Source of the DNA: Bacteroidales bacterium
GTDB taxonomy: Bacteria > Bacteroidota > Bacteroidia > Bacteroidales > Bacteroidaceae
Assembly (NCBI GenBank): GCA_004557035.1
Contig: SFFB01000003.1
Span: 35,446-99,445 of the forward strand
Direction: 5' to 3'
DNA length: 64,000 bases
This document shows, piece by piece, positions 28,766-36,531 of the stretch. A program made the position numbers and the translations under genes. The number at the start of each line of letters is the position of its first letter. The first letter of the stretch is position 1. The notes beneath the pieces were generated by a model, which was not told the DNA's origin, did not search any database, and was given only the letters and a program-made list of their open reading frames with translations.

Positions 28766-29785
28766 TTAATAGACCAGTCTGACATTGTCTATCCAGAGCG
28801 TGTTGCCCACGCTGCCCACATAGGCGCCGCCGTGGCTGGAGTCAAATTGCAAGATGAGGTGTGTGGGTGTCTCTCCGGCGTCGGCCCATCCCTCTTCGAT
28901 GATTTTCTTCATCTTGCCCTTGCTGTTTTTGGCATATTTGGTGATGCTGCCGGTGGTGAGTCCCATATAGTTTTGGTAGAACTTCTGGCCGGTGATGTTG
29001 CCATAGTGGATGTCGAAACGGGCGTTGTTGACCCATCCGTTGGTGTTTTTGTTGAAACGGTAGACCATTGTCCCCACGCGCTTGGCGTGGATGTTGCCTT
29101 TTTCGTCTTCCCATCGTTTTTGCAGGTAGAGCACGATGTCGGGCATGTCGATGCCTTTCACGCCTTGCACCTTGCTGAAGCCCGTCTGTTTCACGCGGTT
29201 GGGCTGGCCTGAAAGCTGCACTTTATAGTCCACCATCAGGGCCTTGGGGCGTTTGTTGAATTTGATGCCGGCGTCGAGCTTGGCCATGGGGTTGTTGGTG
29301 TTGGTGATGGGTTCGAGCATATGGCCGAGATAGACCGAACCGGCGGCCAGCACTTTGATGTTGACTATGCCCATCACCTTGCACTCTTCGAGGTGGGTGT
29401 AGAGCTTGGCGCAATAGCCGTGGCCGGCGCGGGCTTCTTTATAGACCGAGGTGTTGGTCTTGGTGATGCCGCTCACTTTGGCCAGCACGTTTGACGTGGC
29501 CCAGGGCGAACCGCCCAGACCGTTGTAGGGATTGTTGTTGTTCCACGTGCCGTTGGGGGCGATTTCATAGAGCGTCTTGGTCTTGCCGCCGATGATGCCG
29601 CTCTCTTTGATGTTGCGTGTGAGCCAGTTGTCGAAGTTTCCGAAACTGATGTATTCGACTTTTTCTTGTGTGGCCGTGGCCTTGTTGTCGCCGGGCGTGT
29701 GGCCTTCGGCCTTGGCGCCCACCGTGGGCATTGCTGCTATCATAAGTGAGCAAAGTCCTGTGAAGAATAATGTGTTTTTGTTCAT
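28766..29785 (-). CDS. PCMD-domain (putative carbohydrate metabolism domain) secreted protein
   Basis: The 339-residue protein has a signal peptide (MNKNTLFFTGLCSLMIAAMP, cleavage near GAKAE). The body has EYISFGNFDNWLTRNIKES, IGGKTKTLYEIAP, an SNV-containing jelly-roll-like region, a TGFSKVQGVKG motif and a C-terminal GNTLWIDNVRLVY. This order matches PCMD proteins, which are thought to bind glycans and are often encoded near surface glycan systems in Bacteroidetes. There is no SusC/SusD pair here, so its ligand is open. It has no lipobox, unlike many relatives. Confidence 0.7.
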   Translation of the reverse strand: MNKNTLFFTGLCSLMIAAMPTVGAKAEGHTPGDNKATATQEKVEYISFGNFDNWLTRNIKESGIIGGKTKTLYEIAPNGTWNNNNPYNGLGGSPWATSNVLAKVSGITKTNTSVYKEARAGHGYCAKLYTHLEECKVMGIVNIKVLAAGSVYLGHMLEPITNTNNPMAKLDAGIKFNKRPKALMVDYKVQLSGQPNRVKQTGFSKVQGVKGIDMPDIVLYLQKRWEDEKGNIHAKRVGTMVYRFNKNTNGWVNNARFDIHYGNITGQKFYQNYMGLTTGSITKYAKNSKGKMKKIIEEGWADAGETPTHLILQFDSSHGGAYVGSVGNTLWIDNVRLVY

Positions 29786-29831
29786 GTCGTGTCTGTGTTT
29801 GTCTGTGTGTTTAGACGTGATGTATTGGGTG

Positions 29832-31034
29832 TTAGAATGCTTCGTTGATGTTGAAGATGACGCCTCCGCCGTCGCGGGTGAATCCGTAGTCGAGGCGTAT
29901 GTTGACGCGTTTCTTGAATTCCCAGCGGTAGCCTATGCCGGCGTTGGGCAGGGTGCGGTTCCAGCGCATGGCCGAGAAGTTGGGAAACACCTGTCCGGCG
30001 CCCACCCAGACGGCAATACCATTGCGTCGCCACACGTGTTGGCGCAGTTCCACTTGGGCCTCCATGATGCTCTTGTCGCGGTATCGGCCGTCGAAATAGC
30101 CGCGCAGGCGCGTGGTCGAGCCGGCTTCGCTCATCGTGCACCAGGCCGGGTGGCCGTCGATGTATTGCATATGGAAATCGCCGGCCAGCACACCCCCGCG
30201 CCACACCTGCTTGTAGGCACTGGCCGTCAGTTCGGTCGACGAGAAGCAATAGTCGTTGCCCAAGAAGCGTGGCGCAAACGTCTGGTCGAGTTGCACAAAC
30301 ACGCCCTTGTAGGCGTTGAGGATGAAGTCGCGTGTGTCGTAGGTGAAAGACAGTCCGGCTTTGGTGGAGCGCACGGTCTTGTCTTGGCCTTCAAAGAGGT
30401 GAACGCCGCGCGGGTCGATGTCTCTGGCCTGATAAAAACCGTAGCTCACGATGGGGCCGAGGTAGGTCTTGGGAGCCAACTTAAACATAAAGCGTGCCAT
30501 CGCGTTGAAGCGTATGCGCTTGTAGTCGGTCTCGTTGTCGTCGACCTTGCCGTTGTCAAAGCCCATACCCCAGAAGTCTGTCTTGAACGTGTAGATATAA
30601 AGCTGATAGTCAAGACGGTAGCGCTCTTTCTTAAAGATATTGTTTCCTTTTATGCCCGTCATGAAGAAGCCCTTGGTCGTGGCGTCGGCATAGATGGTGA
30701 CGTTGGATTTTTGCAGGGTGGGGTCGCTGCGGTCGAGGCTGTAGAGGCCGGTAGCCACCATACCCAGTCCGAGTCCCACGGTCGACGAGTAGTGCGGTCC
30801 CGGCAAGAAACCGAAATCAAATTTCTTGCCCGCGTGTCGGTCGGCGTTGAGGAAATAATCCACCACCTTGCGCACCAGTCCCTTTTTAGTCTGGATGGTA
30901 TCGGCGGCGTTTTCCGTCTGTATTTGAGCCGAGTCCGTCGCTTGTACGAGAGTCGTATCGGTTTGTGCCGTGCTAGTGCTACCACCTATTATGAATAAGG
31001 TGCAGAGCAGTATATTTTTGATGGTTTGCTTCAT
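29832..31034 (-). CDS. BamA/Omp85-type surface antigen, barrel-only outer membrane protein
   Basis: From ATG 31034 the protein has 400 residues: signal peptide MKQTIKNILLCTLFIIGGST, a short linker rich in Thr and Gln, then DFGFLPGPHYSSTVGLGLG, SFTYDTRDFILNAYKG and STTRLRGYFDGRYRDKS. These are the strand and L6 loop (RGY) features of the bacterial surface antigen barrel. No POTRA domains precede it. The last residue of ...VIFNINEAF is Phe, as in inserted barrels. It heads a minus-strand run with the PCMD gene, nadC and the C69 gene. Its role may be small-molecule or lipid handling rather than general barrel assembly. Confidence 0.75.
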   Translation of the reverse strand: MKQTIKNILLCTLFIIGGSTSTAQTDTTLVQATDSAQIQTENAADTIQTKKGLVRKVVDYFLNADRHAGKKFDFGFLPGPHYSSTVGLGLGMVATGLYSLDRSDPTLQKSNVTIYADATTKGFFMTGIKGNNIFKKERYRLDYQLYIYTFKTDFWGMGFDNGKVDDNETDYKRIRFNAMARFMFKLAPKTYLGPIVSYGFYQARDIDPRGVHLFEGQDKTVRSTKAGLSFTYDTRDFILNAYKGVFVQLDQTFAPRFLGNDYCFSSTELTASAYKQVWRGGVLAGDFHMQYIDGHPAWCTMSEAGSTTRLRGYFDGRYRDKSIMEAQVELRQHVWRRNGIAVWVGAGQVFPNFSAMRWNRTLPNAGIGYRWEFKKRVNIRLDYGFTRDGGGVIFNINEAF

Positions 31035-31043
31035 TTGTGGGGA

Positions 31044-31075
31044 CAAAGTTAGTGTAAGTGAGAGCAAAGGCCAAA
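31044..31075 (-). promoter_or_regulatory. Candidate promoter P1 of the 31034 gene
   Basis: The minus strand has TTTG (31075-31072), 20 nt, and TAACTTTG (31051-31044), a perfect -7. It lies only 10 bases from the ATG, so its transcript would be nearly leaderless. Confidence 0.5.
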
Positions 31076-31112
31076 AAAAACTTGTTTTTTATTGGACTTT
31101 GCCGAGCGCAAC

Positions 31113-31161
31113 CTAACTTGCGCCAAAGGCGAAAGTTAGTGCAAGGTGAGCGGTGAGCAAA
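31113..31161 (-). promoter_or_regulatory. Candidate promoter P2 with palindrome, upstream of the 31034 gene
   Basis: The minus strand has TTTG (31161-31158), exactly 19 nt, then TAACTTTC (31138-31131), one base off consensus. The -7 lies within an inverted repeat, CTAACTT-G-CGCC AAA GGCG-A-AAGTTAG (31113-31139). The sequence around it (AAAGTTAGTG) duplicates that at P1, about 87 bases away. Confidence 0.45.
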
Positions 31162-31319
31162 CTATAAAACACGTTAGTGAAGCCCCTACCTCCCTTACAA
31201 TCTCGCTTCTCCGACTTTAGTACAATTCTCCGTGCTCCCGTGACAAAACAATCTCCACTTTATTTCAAAATCCACGCCGCGCCTCCCGATACGGCCTCAA
31301 ACCCTCCCGAAAAACCGCC

Positions 31320-31506
31320 AATCCGACATTCACGCCCTCAAACTCCAGCATGAAAGTTGCGCCCATAAGGACAGCTTTTCCTCCCATAAGCCCCGTAAAA
31401 ACCGGCCTTATTCCCGTAAAGCCCCGAACATAAAAAAGAGAGGCCACGACAGACCTCCCTTTTCTTATGCTAAAGCAAATATAACGCGTCAGGCTGTTTG
31501 GAAAAA
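31320..31506 (-). repeat. Dispersed promoter-hairpin-tail element, copy B (minus strand)
   Basis: On the minus strand, downstream of the 31532-32596 gene, the order is TTTT (31506-31503), 19 nt, TATATTTG (31483-31476), and about 16 nt ending AAGAAAAG. A hairpin follows (31459-31438, GGGAGGTC paired with GGCCTCTC with two G-U pairs), then six Ts. The tail reads ACGGGAATAAGG, then GGTTTTTACGGGGCTTATGG, then CTGTCCTTATGGGC. It matches copies A, C and D. The remaining bases between 31162 and 31320 show nothing I recognise. Confidence 0.6.
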
Positions 31507-31531
31507 AGACAAGCCTCTGCGGCCGTTCCCA

Positions 31532-32596
31532 TTAGCGCCCACTCTCCACGCCGGCCGACTTCAGAGCCAGTGCCCACGTTTGCATCGTCGCCGTGACGTA
31601 ACACAGCGCCACGCTGGTGGCAGCCACGACCACAAACAAAGCATTGGCGCAGTCCGGCATGCCCGAGGGGTCGGTCGTCAACACACCCGTGCCGTCGGCC
31701 AAAAAGCCGAAGCCCATCACCACCGCAGGCAGCAGAAACACCACCCAAGCCACAGCGAGCGGTATGCCCGTGAGCAGGGCCGTGAGGAAATAGCCGCCGA
31801 GGTGTTTCCAACCGCTGTGTATCGCCGCCCGGCCGGCAGCCGTAAGCGAGCAGCCCGCCACCACATAGTCATAGCGTCCGGGAATGCTCATAGAGTAGAT
31901 CACCACCACGAAAGGCAGGGCAGCAAGCCACACCCACACTTGGCCCGACCACCATGCCACAGCCGCAAAAACAGCGATGGGCACGAGAGCCAGCACGAGC
32001 GTCAGAGCCGTCCAGACGAACCATCTCAGGGCCGCCGTCCACGTGCCTCGGCGCAACGCCTGGCGGTCTTGTCGGGTCAGGGAGCAAGGGCGGAACAACC
32101 GCGAAAGCAGGGCCTTCAGCCCTTTCGCCTTATCATCGTTGCTTTCTGCCTCACTATGGTCGAATGGCAGGCGCCCACGATGTTTGAAAAAGGCAATCTG
32201 TGCCCACACTCTGCCTTTGCCAATCGTCAGACACAAGAGGCTCAAGAGCAGCAAGAGGCCGAAGACGATGTTGTCGCGGCCCGTGGGCGCAAACATGGCG
32301 ATGGCCACGTCGGGTTTCTGACCCATCTCGCTCACAGCCCTAAAGGCCGGCAACACGTGATAGGCCGTGAAGCGCGTCAGACAAAGCAAGAGGCCGGCCA
32401 GGCCCACACCCGTCAGCAGAGCCGCCAGACGGTAGGCCTTCAGATAAGGCAGCGGACGGTAGGCAAAGATGCGCCAGCCGTCGGCCACGGCTCCGGCCAG
32501 GCTGCGACGGTGGCCAAGCGGAGCAAGTTTAGGCCGCGGCAAACGGAAGTCGGCGGCTATAGAGTGGTCAATAACGGTTTTTTGTTTCACTTTCAT
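31532..32596 (-). CDS. Integral membrane protein of unknown function
   Basis: This 354-residue protein has five or six hydrophobic stretches, at about residues 57-85, 110-128, 190-240 (probably two helices), 270-300 and 320-345. A basic cytoplasmic loop of about 55 residues (HRGRLPFDHSEAESNDDKAK onward) separates the second and third. I recognise no family signature and no catalytic motif. It is very rich in Leu and Ala. It stands alone on the minus strand, 82 bases divergent from the oxidoreductase gene, and its transcript probably ends at the hairpin of dispersed element B about 75 bases past its stop. Confidence 0.7.
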   Translation of the reverse strand: MKVKQKTVIDHSIAADFRLPRPKLAPLGHRRSLAGAVADGWRIFAYRPLPYLKAYRLAALLTGVGLAGLLLCLTRFTAYHVLPAFRAVSEMGQKPDVAIAMFAPTGRDNIVFGLLLLLSLLCLTIGKGRVWAQIAFFKHRGRLPFDHSEAESNDDKAKGLKALLSRLFRPCSLTRQDRQALRRGTWTAALRWFVWTALTLVLALVPIAVFAAVAWWSGQVWVWLAALPFVVVIYSMSIPGRYDYVVAGCSLTAAGRAAIHSGWKHLGGYFLTALLTGIPLAVAWVVFLLPAVVMGFGFLADGTGVLTTDPSGMPDCANALFVVVAATSVALCYVTATMQTWALALKSAGVESGR

Positions 32597-32640
32597 GGGG
32601 ATATCTCGTCTAATGCGAGGCGAAGTTACGGCAAAATGCC

Positions 32641-32648
32641 TATCTTTG
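32641..32648 (+). promoter_or_regulatory. Promoter of the Gfo/Idh/MocA gene, -7 element
   Basis: TATCTTTG followed by C is a perfect -7 sequence. The start would be near 32655, giving a 24-nt leader to the ATG at 32679. It supports that ATG over the long upstream frame that overlaps the divergent membrane-protein gene. Confidence 0.6.
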
Positions 32649-32678
32649 CAAATAACCTATGCCAAAAAACCACAATAC

Positions 32679-33668
32679 ATGAGCGATACCATCCAAATAC
32701 GCTGGGGATTTATCGGTTGCGGCGAAGTGACCGAGAAAAAGAGCGGACCGGCTTTTGCCGAAATTCCGGGCTCAAAGGTCGTGGCCGTGATGAGCCGCAC
32801 CAAAGCCAAGGCCCAGTCTTATGCCGAGCGACACGGCATTGCCCGCTGGTATGACGATCCGCAGCGCCTTGTCGACGACCCCGACGTCAATGCCGTCTAC
32901 ATTGCCACGCCACCTTCCACCCACGCCACCTATGCCATCATGGCCATGAAGAGTGGCAAGGCCGTCTATGTGGAGAAGCCCATGGCCTCAAACTATGAAG
33001 ACTGTTGCCGCATCAACCGCATCGCCGAAAAAACTGGCGTGCCCTGCTTCGTGGCCTACTACCGCCGCTATCTGCCTTACTTCCTGAAGGTGATGGACCT
33101 GGTGCGCTCGGGTGCTGTGGGCAGGGTGATGAACGTGCAGATACGTTTCGCCGTGCCGCCGCGCGACCTCGACTATAATCGCACCAACCTGCCGTGGCGC
33201 GTGCAGCCCGACATTGCCGGTGGCGGTTATTTCTACGATCTCGCGCCCCATCAAATTGACCTGCTCCAGCAGATGTTCGGCCCCATCATCGAGGCCGAAG
33301 GCTACAAGGGCAGTCGTGGCGGCCTCTACGATACTGAAGACACCGTGAGCGCCTGTTTCCGCTTCTCCGATGGGCTGCCCGCTTCAGGCTCGTGGTGTTT
33401 CGTGGCCCACGAGAGTGCCAGAGAAGACCGCATCGAAATCATTGGCGACAGCGGCTCGCTCAGTTTCTCCGTCTTCACCTATGCCCCCATCGAACTCTAC
33501 ACCGCCAAGGGACGCGAAGAATTCGTCGTGCCCAATCCGCCTTATGTGCAACTGCCCCTCATCAAGAATGTGGTCGAACACTTACAAAACAAGTCCATCT
33601 GCACCTGCGACTGCGTGAGTGCCACGTCGGTCAACTGGGTCGTAGACCGCATTTTGGGCAAACTTTGA
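32679..33668 (+). CDS. Gfo/Idh/MocA family NAD(P)-dependent oxidoreductase
   Basis: From ATG 32679 the protein has 329 residues. The N-terminal Rossmann domain starts RWGFIGCGEVTEKKSGPAF, with the fingerprint GCGEVT in place of the commoner GxGxxG. The substrate-domain signature is YVEKPMASNYEDC, where Lys of EKP contacts the nicotinamide and substrate. Later GGGYFYDLAPHQIDLLQ holds the usual catalytic His/Asp. Such enzymes act on sugars, inositols or related polyols. The start is fixed by the promoter just upstream. The substrate is not predictable. Confidence 0.88.
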   Translation: MSDTIQIRWGFIGCGEVTEKKSGPAFAEIPGSKVVAVMSRTKAKAQSYAERHGIARWYDDPQRLVDDPDVNAVYIATPPSTHATYAIMAMKSGKAVYVEKPMASNYEDCCRINRIAEKTGVPCFVAYYRRYLPYFLKVMDLVRSGAVGRVMNVQIRFAVPPRDLDYNRTNLPWRVQPDIAGGGYFYDLAPHQIDLLQQMFGPIIEAEGYKGSRGGLYDTEDTVSACFRFSDGLPASGSWCFVAHESAREDRIEIIGDSGSLSFSVFTYAPIELYTAKGREEFVVPNPPYVQLPLIKNVVEHLQNKSICTCDCVSATSVNWVVDRILGKL

Positions 33669-33727
33669 AGACTGCAGGGATGTGCGGAAAAACGCCCCAC
33701 CGCCGCCCCAAATGATGAAAACACCTT

Positions 33728-34909
33728 ATGATGTTTGTCAAAACTCCCCGCCGCCTCCGTCTCTGTTCCGCCAAAGCCCTGCTTTTGTGGGGCTGGCTCT
33801 TTGTGCTCTCTCCGGTAGTGGCCCAGACCGCCGGAACCGACAGGCCCGACACGGCCATAGCGACCGACAGCGCCGCCGTCGCTCCGGCCACAGCCGCAGT
33901 GGCGAAGGAGAAAAAGGGCAACTGGTTTATGCGCTTCATCAAGCAGTTTGACGAATACGACACCACTTACATCTCGCCCAACTACTACAACTACACGGCG
34001 ATGCTGCAAAACACCAACTTCTCGCAGTCGTTCCGCATCAAGGGCACCAGCGAAAACGGTGTGCAGCAGTCGCTCAACGTGGCGCCCACGCCGGGTTTCA
34101 AAATCGGTCCTTATTTCGGTTGGCGCTGGCTCTTTTTGGGCTACACCTTCGACGTAGGACACCCCGGCCAGGCCACCAAGACCACCGAATTTAACCTCAG
34201 TCTCTACAGCAGCATGATAGGCTGCGACCTCGTGTGGGTTAAAAACTCGGGCGACTTCACCATTGACCGCGTCAGTGGGTTTGGCGACGAAACCAGTCAC
34301 CGCGTCAAAGGCTTGAAGTTCTCAGGCATGGACACTTACACGTCAAGCATCAACCTCTATTACGTCTTTAATCATCGCCATTTTTCCTATCCTGCTGCCT
34401 TCGCCCAGTCTACCGTGCAGCGCAAGAGTTGCGGTTCGTGGACCCTCGGCCTGGAATATTCCAAGCAGCGCATAAGGTTTGACTATCGTCGGTTGCCCTC
34501 AGAACTCATCACGCCCGTCGTGCCTGAAGGCGAAAGCCCGCTCATCGACGAGTTGAAGATTGAAAAGATTGACTATTACAGTTTCAGCATCAACGCCGGC
34601 TATGCCTACAACTGGGTGTTTGCCCGCAACTGCCTGCTGTCGCTCTCTTTCGCCCCCTCGCTCGGCTTCAAGAAGAGTCGGGGAGAGCGCTTCGAGGCCC
34701 AGGAAATATGGAAAAACATCCGCAACTTCAAGTTCGATTTCATCGGCCGCGCCGGCCTCGTCTGGAACAATACCCGCTGGTTTGCCGGAGCCTCCTTTGT
34801 CACCCATCTCTATGATTTCCAGAAAGACAACTACTCCGTGAGCAACAACATCAGCTATCTCAACGTCTATGCCGGCTTTGTCTTCAACCGCAAACGCCAA
34901 TACCGCTGA
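33728..34909 (+). CDS. DUF4421-type outer membrane protein
   Basis: The 393-residue protein starts at ATG 33728 or the adjacent ATG 33731. After a basic N-terminus and a signal sequence (LLLWGWLFVLSPVVAQ) there is an Ala/Thr-rich linker. A barrel-like region follows with WFMRFIKQFDEYDTTYISPN, GPYFGWRWLFLGYTFDVGH and repeated alternating strands, ending FNRKRQYR. This matches DUF4421, a Bacteroidetes family of predicted barrels of unknown role. It follows the oxidoreductase gene by 59 bases and may be cotranscribed. Confidence 0.7.
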   Translation: MMFVKTPRRLRLCSAKALLLWGWLFVLSPVVAQTAGTDRPDTAIATDSAAVAPATAAVAKEKKGNWFMRFIKQFDEYDTTYISPNYYNYTAMLQNTNFSQSFRIKGTSENGVQQSLNVAPTPGFKIGPYFGWRWLFLGYTFDVGHPGQATKTTEFNLSLYSSMIGCDLVWVKNSGDFTIDRVSGFGDETSHRVKGLKFSGMDTYTSSINLYYVFNHRHFSYPAAFAQSTVQRKSCGSWTLGLEYSKQRIRFDYRRLPSELITPVVPEGESPLIDELKIEKIDYYSFSINAGYAYNWVFARNCLLSLSFAPSLGFKKSRGERFEAQEIWKNIRNFKFDFIGRAGLVWNNTRWFAGASFVTHLYDFQKDNYSVSNNISYLNVYAGFVFNRKRQYR

Positions 34910-34974
34910 CCGCTCACGCGCGCGCGTACCTATATAATATATATCACACCGTCCACCCCGTATTGTTTTCAAAG

Positions 34975-35559
34975 ATGACCGCTCCTGCCGTCGAGTCCCA
35001 CCCATTGCAGCCCTTTTTGCCGCCTTCGGCGCGCGTGTTGATGCTGGGCAGTTTCCCGCCGCCCCGTCGCCGCTGGTGCATGGACTTTTTCTATCCCAAC
35101 TATCTCAACGACATGTGGCGCATCGTGGGGCTGGTGTTTATGGGCGATAAAGACGCTTTCGTCGACGTGGCAGCCAAACGCTTTCGCCACCAAACCCTCG
35201 TCGACTGGCTCAGTGGTCAGGGACTCGCCTTCTACGACACCGCCTGTCGCGTGCGGCGGCTGCAGGGCAATGCCTCAGACAAATTTCTCGAAATCGTCAC
35301 CCCGACCGACATAGATGCCCTTGTCGACCGTCTGCCCCTATGCACCGCCATTGCCGCCACGGGACAGAAGTCGGCCGAGACCCTTGCCGGGCGGTATGGC
35401 ATTAAGCCCCCGGCCGTGGGGCAGTATGTCGACATCGACGTGGCCGGTCGCCGACTCCGTTTCTACCGCATGCCCAGCACCAGCCGCGCCTATCCCGCAC
35501 CCCTCGCCGCCAAAGCCGCCGCCTACGAAGCCATGTGGCGCGCCGAGGGACTCATCTGA
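34975..35559 (+). CDS. Uracil-DNA glycosylase superfamily (DNA-deoxyinosine/Mug-like) protein
   Basis: From ATG 34975 the protein has 194 residues. It shows the superfamily's N-terminal motif as MLGSFPPPRRRW, followed by FFYPNYLNDMWRIVG and, late in the chain, MPSTSRAYP in the position of the C-terminal catalytic loop. These are typical of the Bacteroidetes branch of single-domain glycosylases that remove uracil or hypoxanthine from mismatches. It lacks a metal cluster motif, so it is not family 4. The TTG four codons earlier is an alternative start. It is separated from the DUF4421 gene by 65 bases. Confidence 0.75.
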   Translation: MTAPAVESHPLQPFLPPSARVLMLGSFPPPRRRWCMDFFYPNYLNDMWRIVGLVFMGDKDAFVDVAAKRFRHQTLVDWLSGQGLAFYDTACRVRRLQGNASDKFLEIVTPTDIDALVDRLPLCTAIAATGQKSAETLAGRYGIKPPAVGQYVDIDVAGRRLRFYRMPSTSRAYPAPLAAKAAAYEAMWRAEGLI

Positions 35560-35621
35560 GCCCTCTCACGTCAAGGAAAAGGCCAAAAACATTAGAAATC
35601 AAGGAAAAAACAAGGCAAATA

Positions 35622-35652
35622 TTCGTCAAAACAAATAAAAATCGTAATTTTG
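35622..35652 (+). promoter_or_regulatory. rpsP promoter
   Basis: TTCG (35622-35625), exactly 19 nt, and TAATTTTG (35645-35652) followed by C form a near-consensus housekeeping promoter. The start near 35659 leaves about 53 nt of leader to the rpsP ATG. Confidence 0.65.
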
Positions 35653-35711
35653 CGCCGCTGTTACGAGATAACGGCACTCCATTCAAACCTTAATACATTA
35701 TTTAAAAGCCA

Positions 35712-36251
35712 ATGGCAACAAGAATCAGACTCCAGCGTCACGGACGCAAAGACTACGCTTTCTACAGCATTGTTATCGCCGACGTACGCGCACCACGTGA
35801 TGGTAAATTCACTGAGAAGATTGGTACTTACAACCCCAACACCAATCCCGCCACTATCGATTTGAATTTCGAGAGAGCCCTCTACTGGGTAGAAACCGGC
35901 GCACAGCCTACTGACACCGTTCGCAACATCCTCTCTGCCGAGGGCGTTATGCTGATGAAGCACCTCCGCGGCGGTGTGAAGAAAGGCGCTTTTGACGAAG
36001 CCGCCGCTCAGGCCAAGTTTGAGGCCTGGAAGAAAGGCAAAGACGCCGCAGCCGAAGCCATCGTGAGCAAGAACGCTGCCGCCAAGAAGGCCGCCGAAGC
36101 CGCACGCCTCGAAGAGGAAAAGAAAATGAACGCCAAGATTGCCGAGAAAGTAGCCGAGAAGAAGGCTGCCGCCGTAGCTGCCGCCGCTGAGGCTGAAGCT
36201 GCTGCCACCGAAGAGACCGCCGAAGAGGCTGAAGCACCCGCCGAAGCTTAA
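35712..36251 (+). CDS. rpsP: 30S ribosomal protein S16 with a long C-terminal extension
   Basis: The first 85 residues are S16: [40 protein letters not shown] and [18 protein letters not shown]. They bind 16S rRNA during early 30S assembly. The remaining 95 or so residues are almost only Ala, Glu and Lys and look like a long charged helix ([18 protein letters not shown] and onward), ending in an Ala/Glu-rich acidic tail. The total of 179 is twice the E. coli length, and such tails are common in Bacteroidetes S16. It is monocistronic, with its own promoter and terminator. Confidence 0.95.
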   Translation: MATRIRLQRHGRKDYAFYSIVIADVRAPRDGKFTEKIGTYNPNTNPATIDLNFERALYWVETGAQPTDTVRNILSAEGVMLMKHLRGGVKKGAFDEAAAQAKFEAWKKGKDAAAEAIVSKNAAAKKAAEAARLEEEKKMNAKIAEKVAEKKAAAVAAAAEAEAAATEETAEEAEAPAEA

Positions 36252-36284
36252 TCGCGAGGTCCGCAAGGCAATCGCCACATTTTT

Positions 36285-36327
36285 AGTCAGCCCCGCCAAC
36301 GACGACAAGCCGTTGGCGGGGCTGACT
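36285..36327 (+). terminator. rpsP terminator
   Basis: AGTCAGCCCCGCCAACG and its exact reverse complement form a perfect 17-bp stem with a 9-nt loop (36302-36310), followed by GCGTTTTGTC. It starts 34 bases after the rpsP stop. TTTTT on the other side would also allow minus-strand use. Confidence 0.8.
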
Positions 36328-36457
36328 GCGTTTTGTCTGTTGTTGGGGATTGATGATGACGTAGATTGGCCATAGAGGTGGCCTTTGGGCATTGGGAGGA
36401 AGAGAAATTTGCCGACACCGGAGGCGTGACGCGACCAGTACGGCATTGTAACCATAG

Positions 36458-36503
36458 CGTCACAACGTTGTCAAACGGTTGTCACATCATCGTGGGAACT
36501 TTG
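36458..36503 (+). promoter_or_regulatory. Pho-box-like tandem repeats and promoter of the TonB receptor gene
   Basis: Three GTCA-centred units, CGTCACAACGT, TGTCAAACGGT and TGTCACATC, start at 36458, 36469 and 36480, an exact 11-bp period. This is the arrangement bound by PhoB/OmpR-type regulators. Eight bases after GTCACATC comes AACTTTG, a -7-like element (GAACTTTG, 36496-36503). The start near 36510 leaves a 22-nt leader. The same GTCACATC-N8-AACTTTGC block stands upstream of the next gene. Confidence 0.55.
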
Positions 36504-36531
36504 CCGGTGAACAATCGAATATGACATTTCA

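Noticed and set aside
31265..31447. A 60-residue minus-strand frame
   Set aside because: It covers the tail of dispersed element B and shows no coding character.
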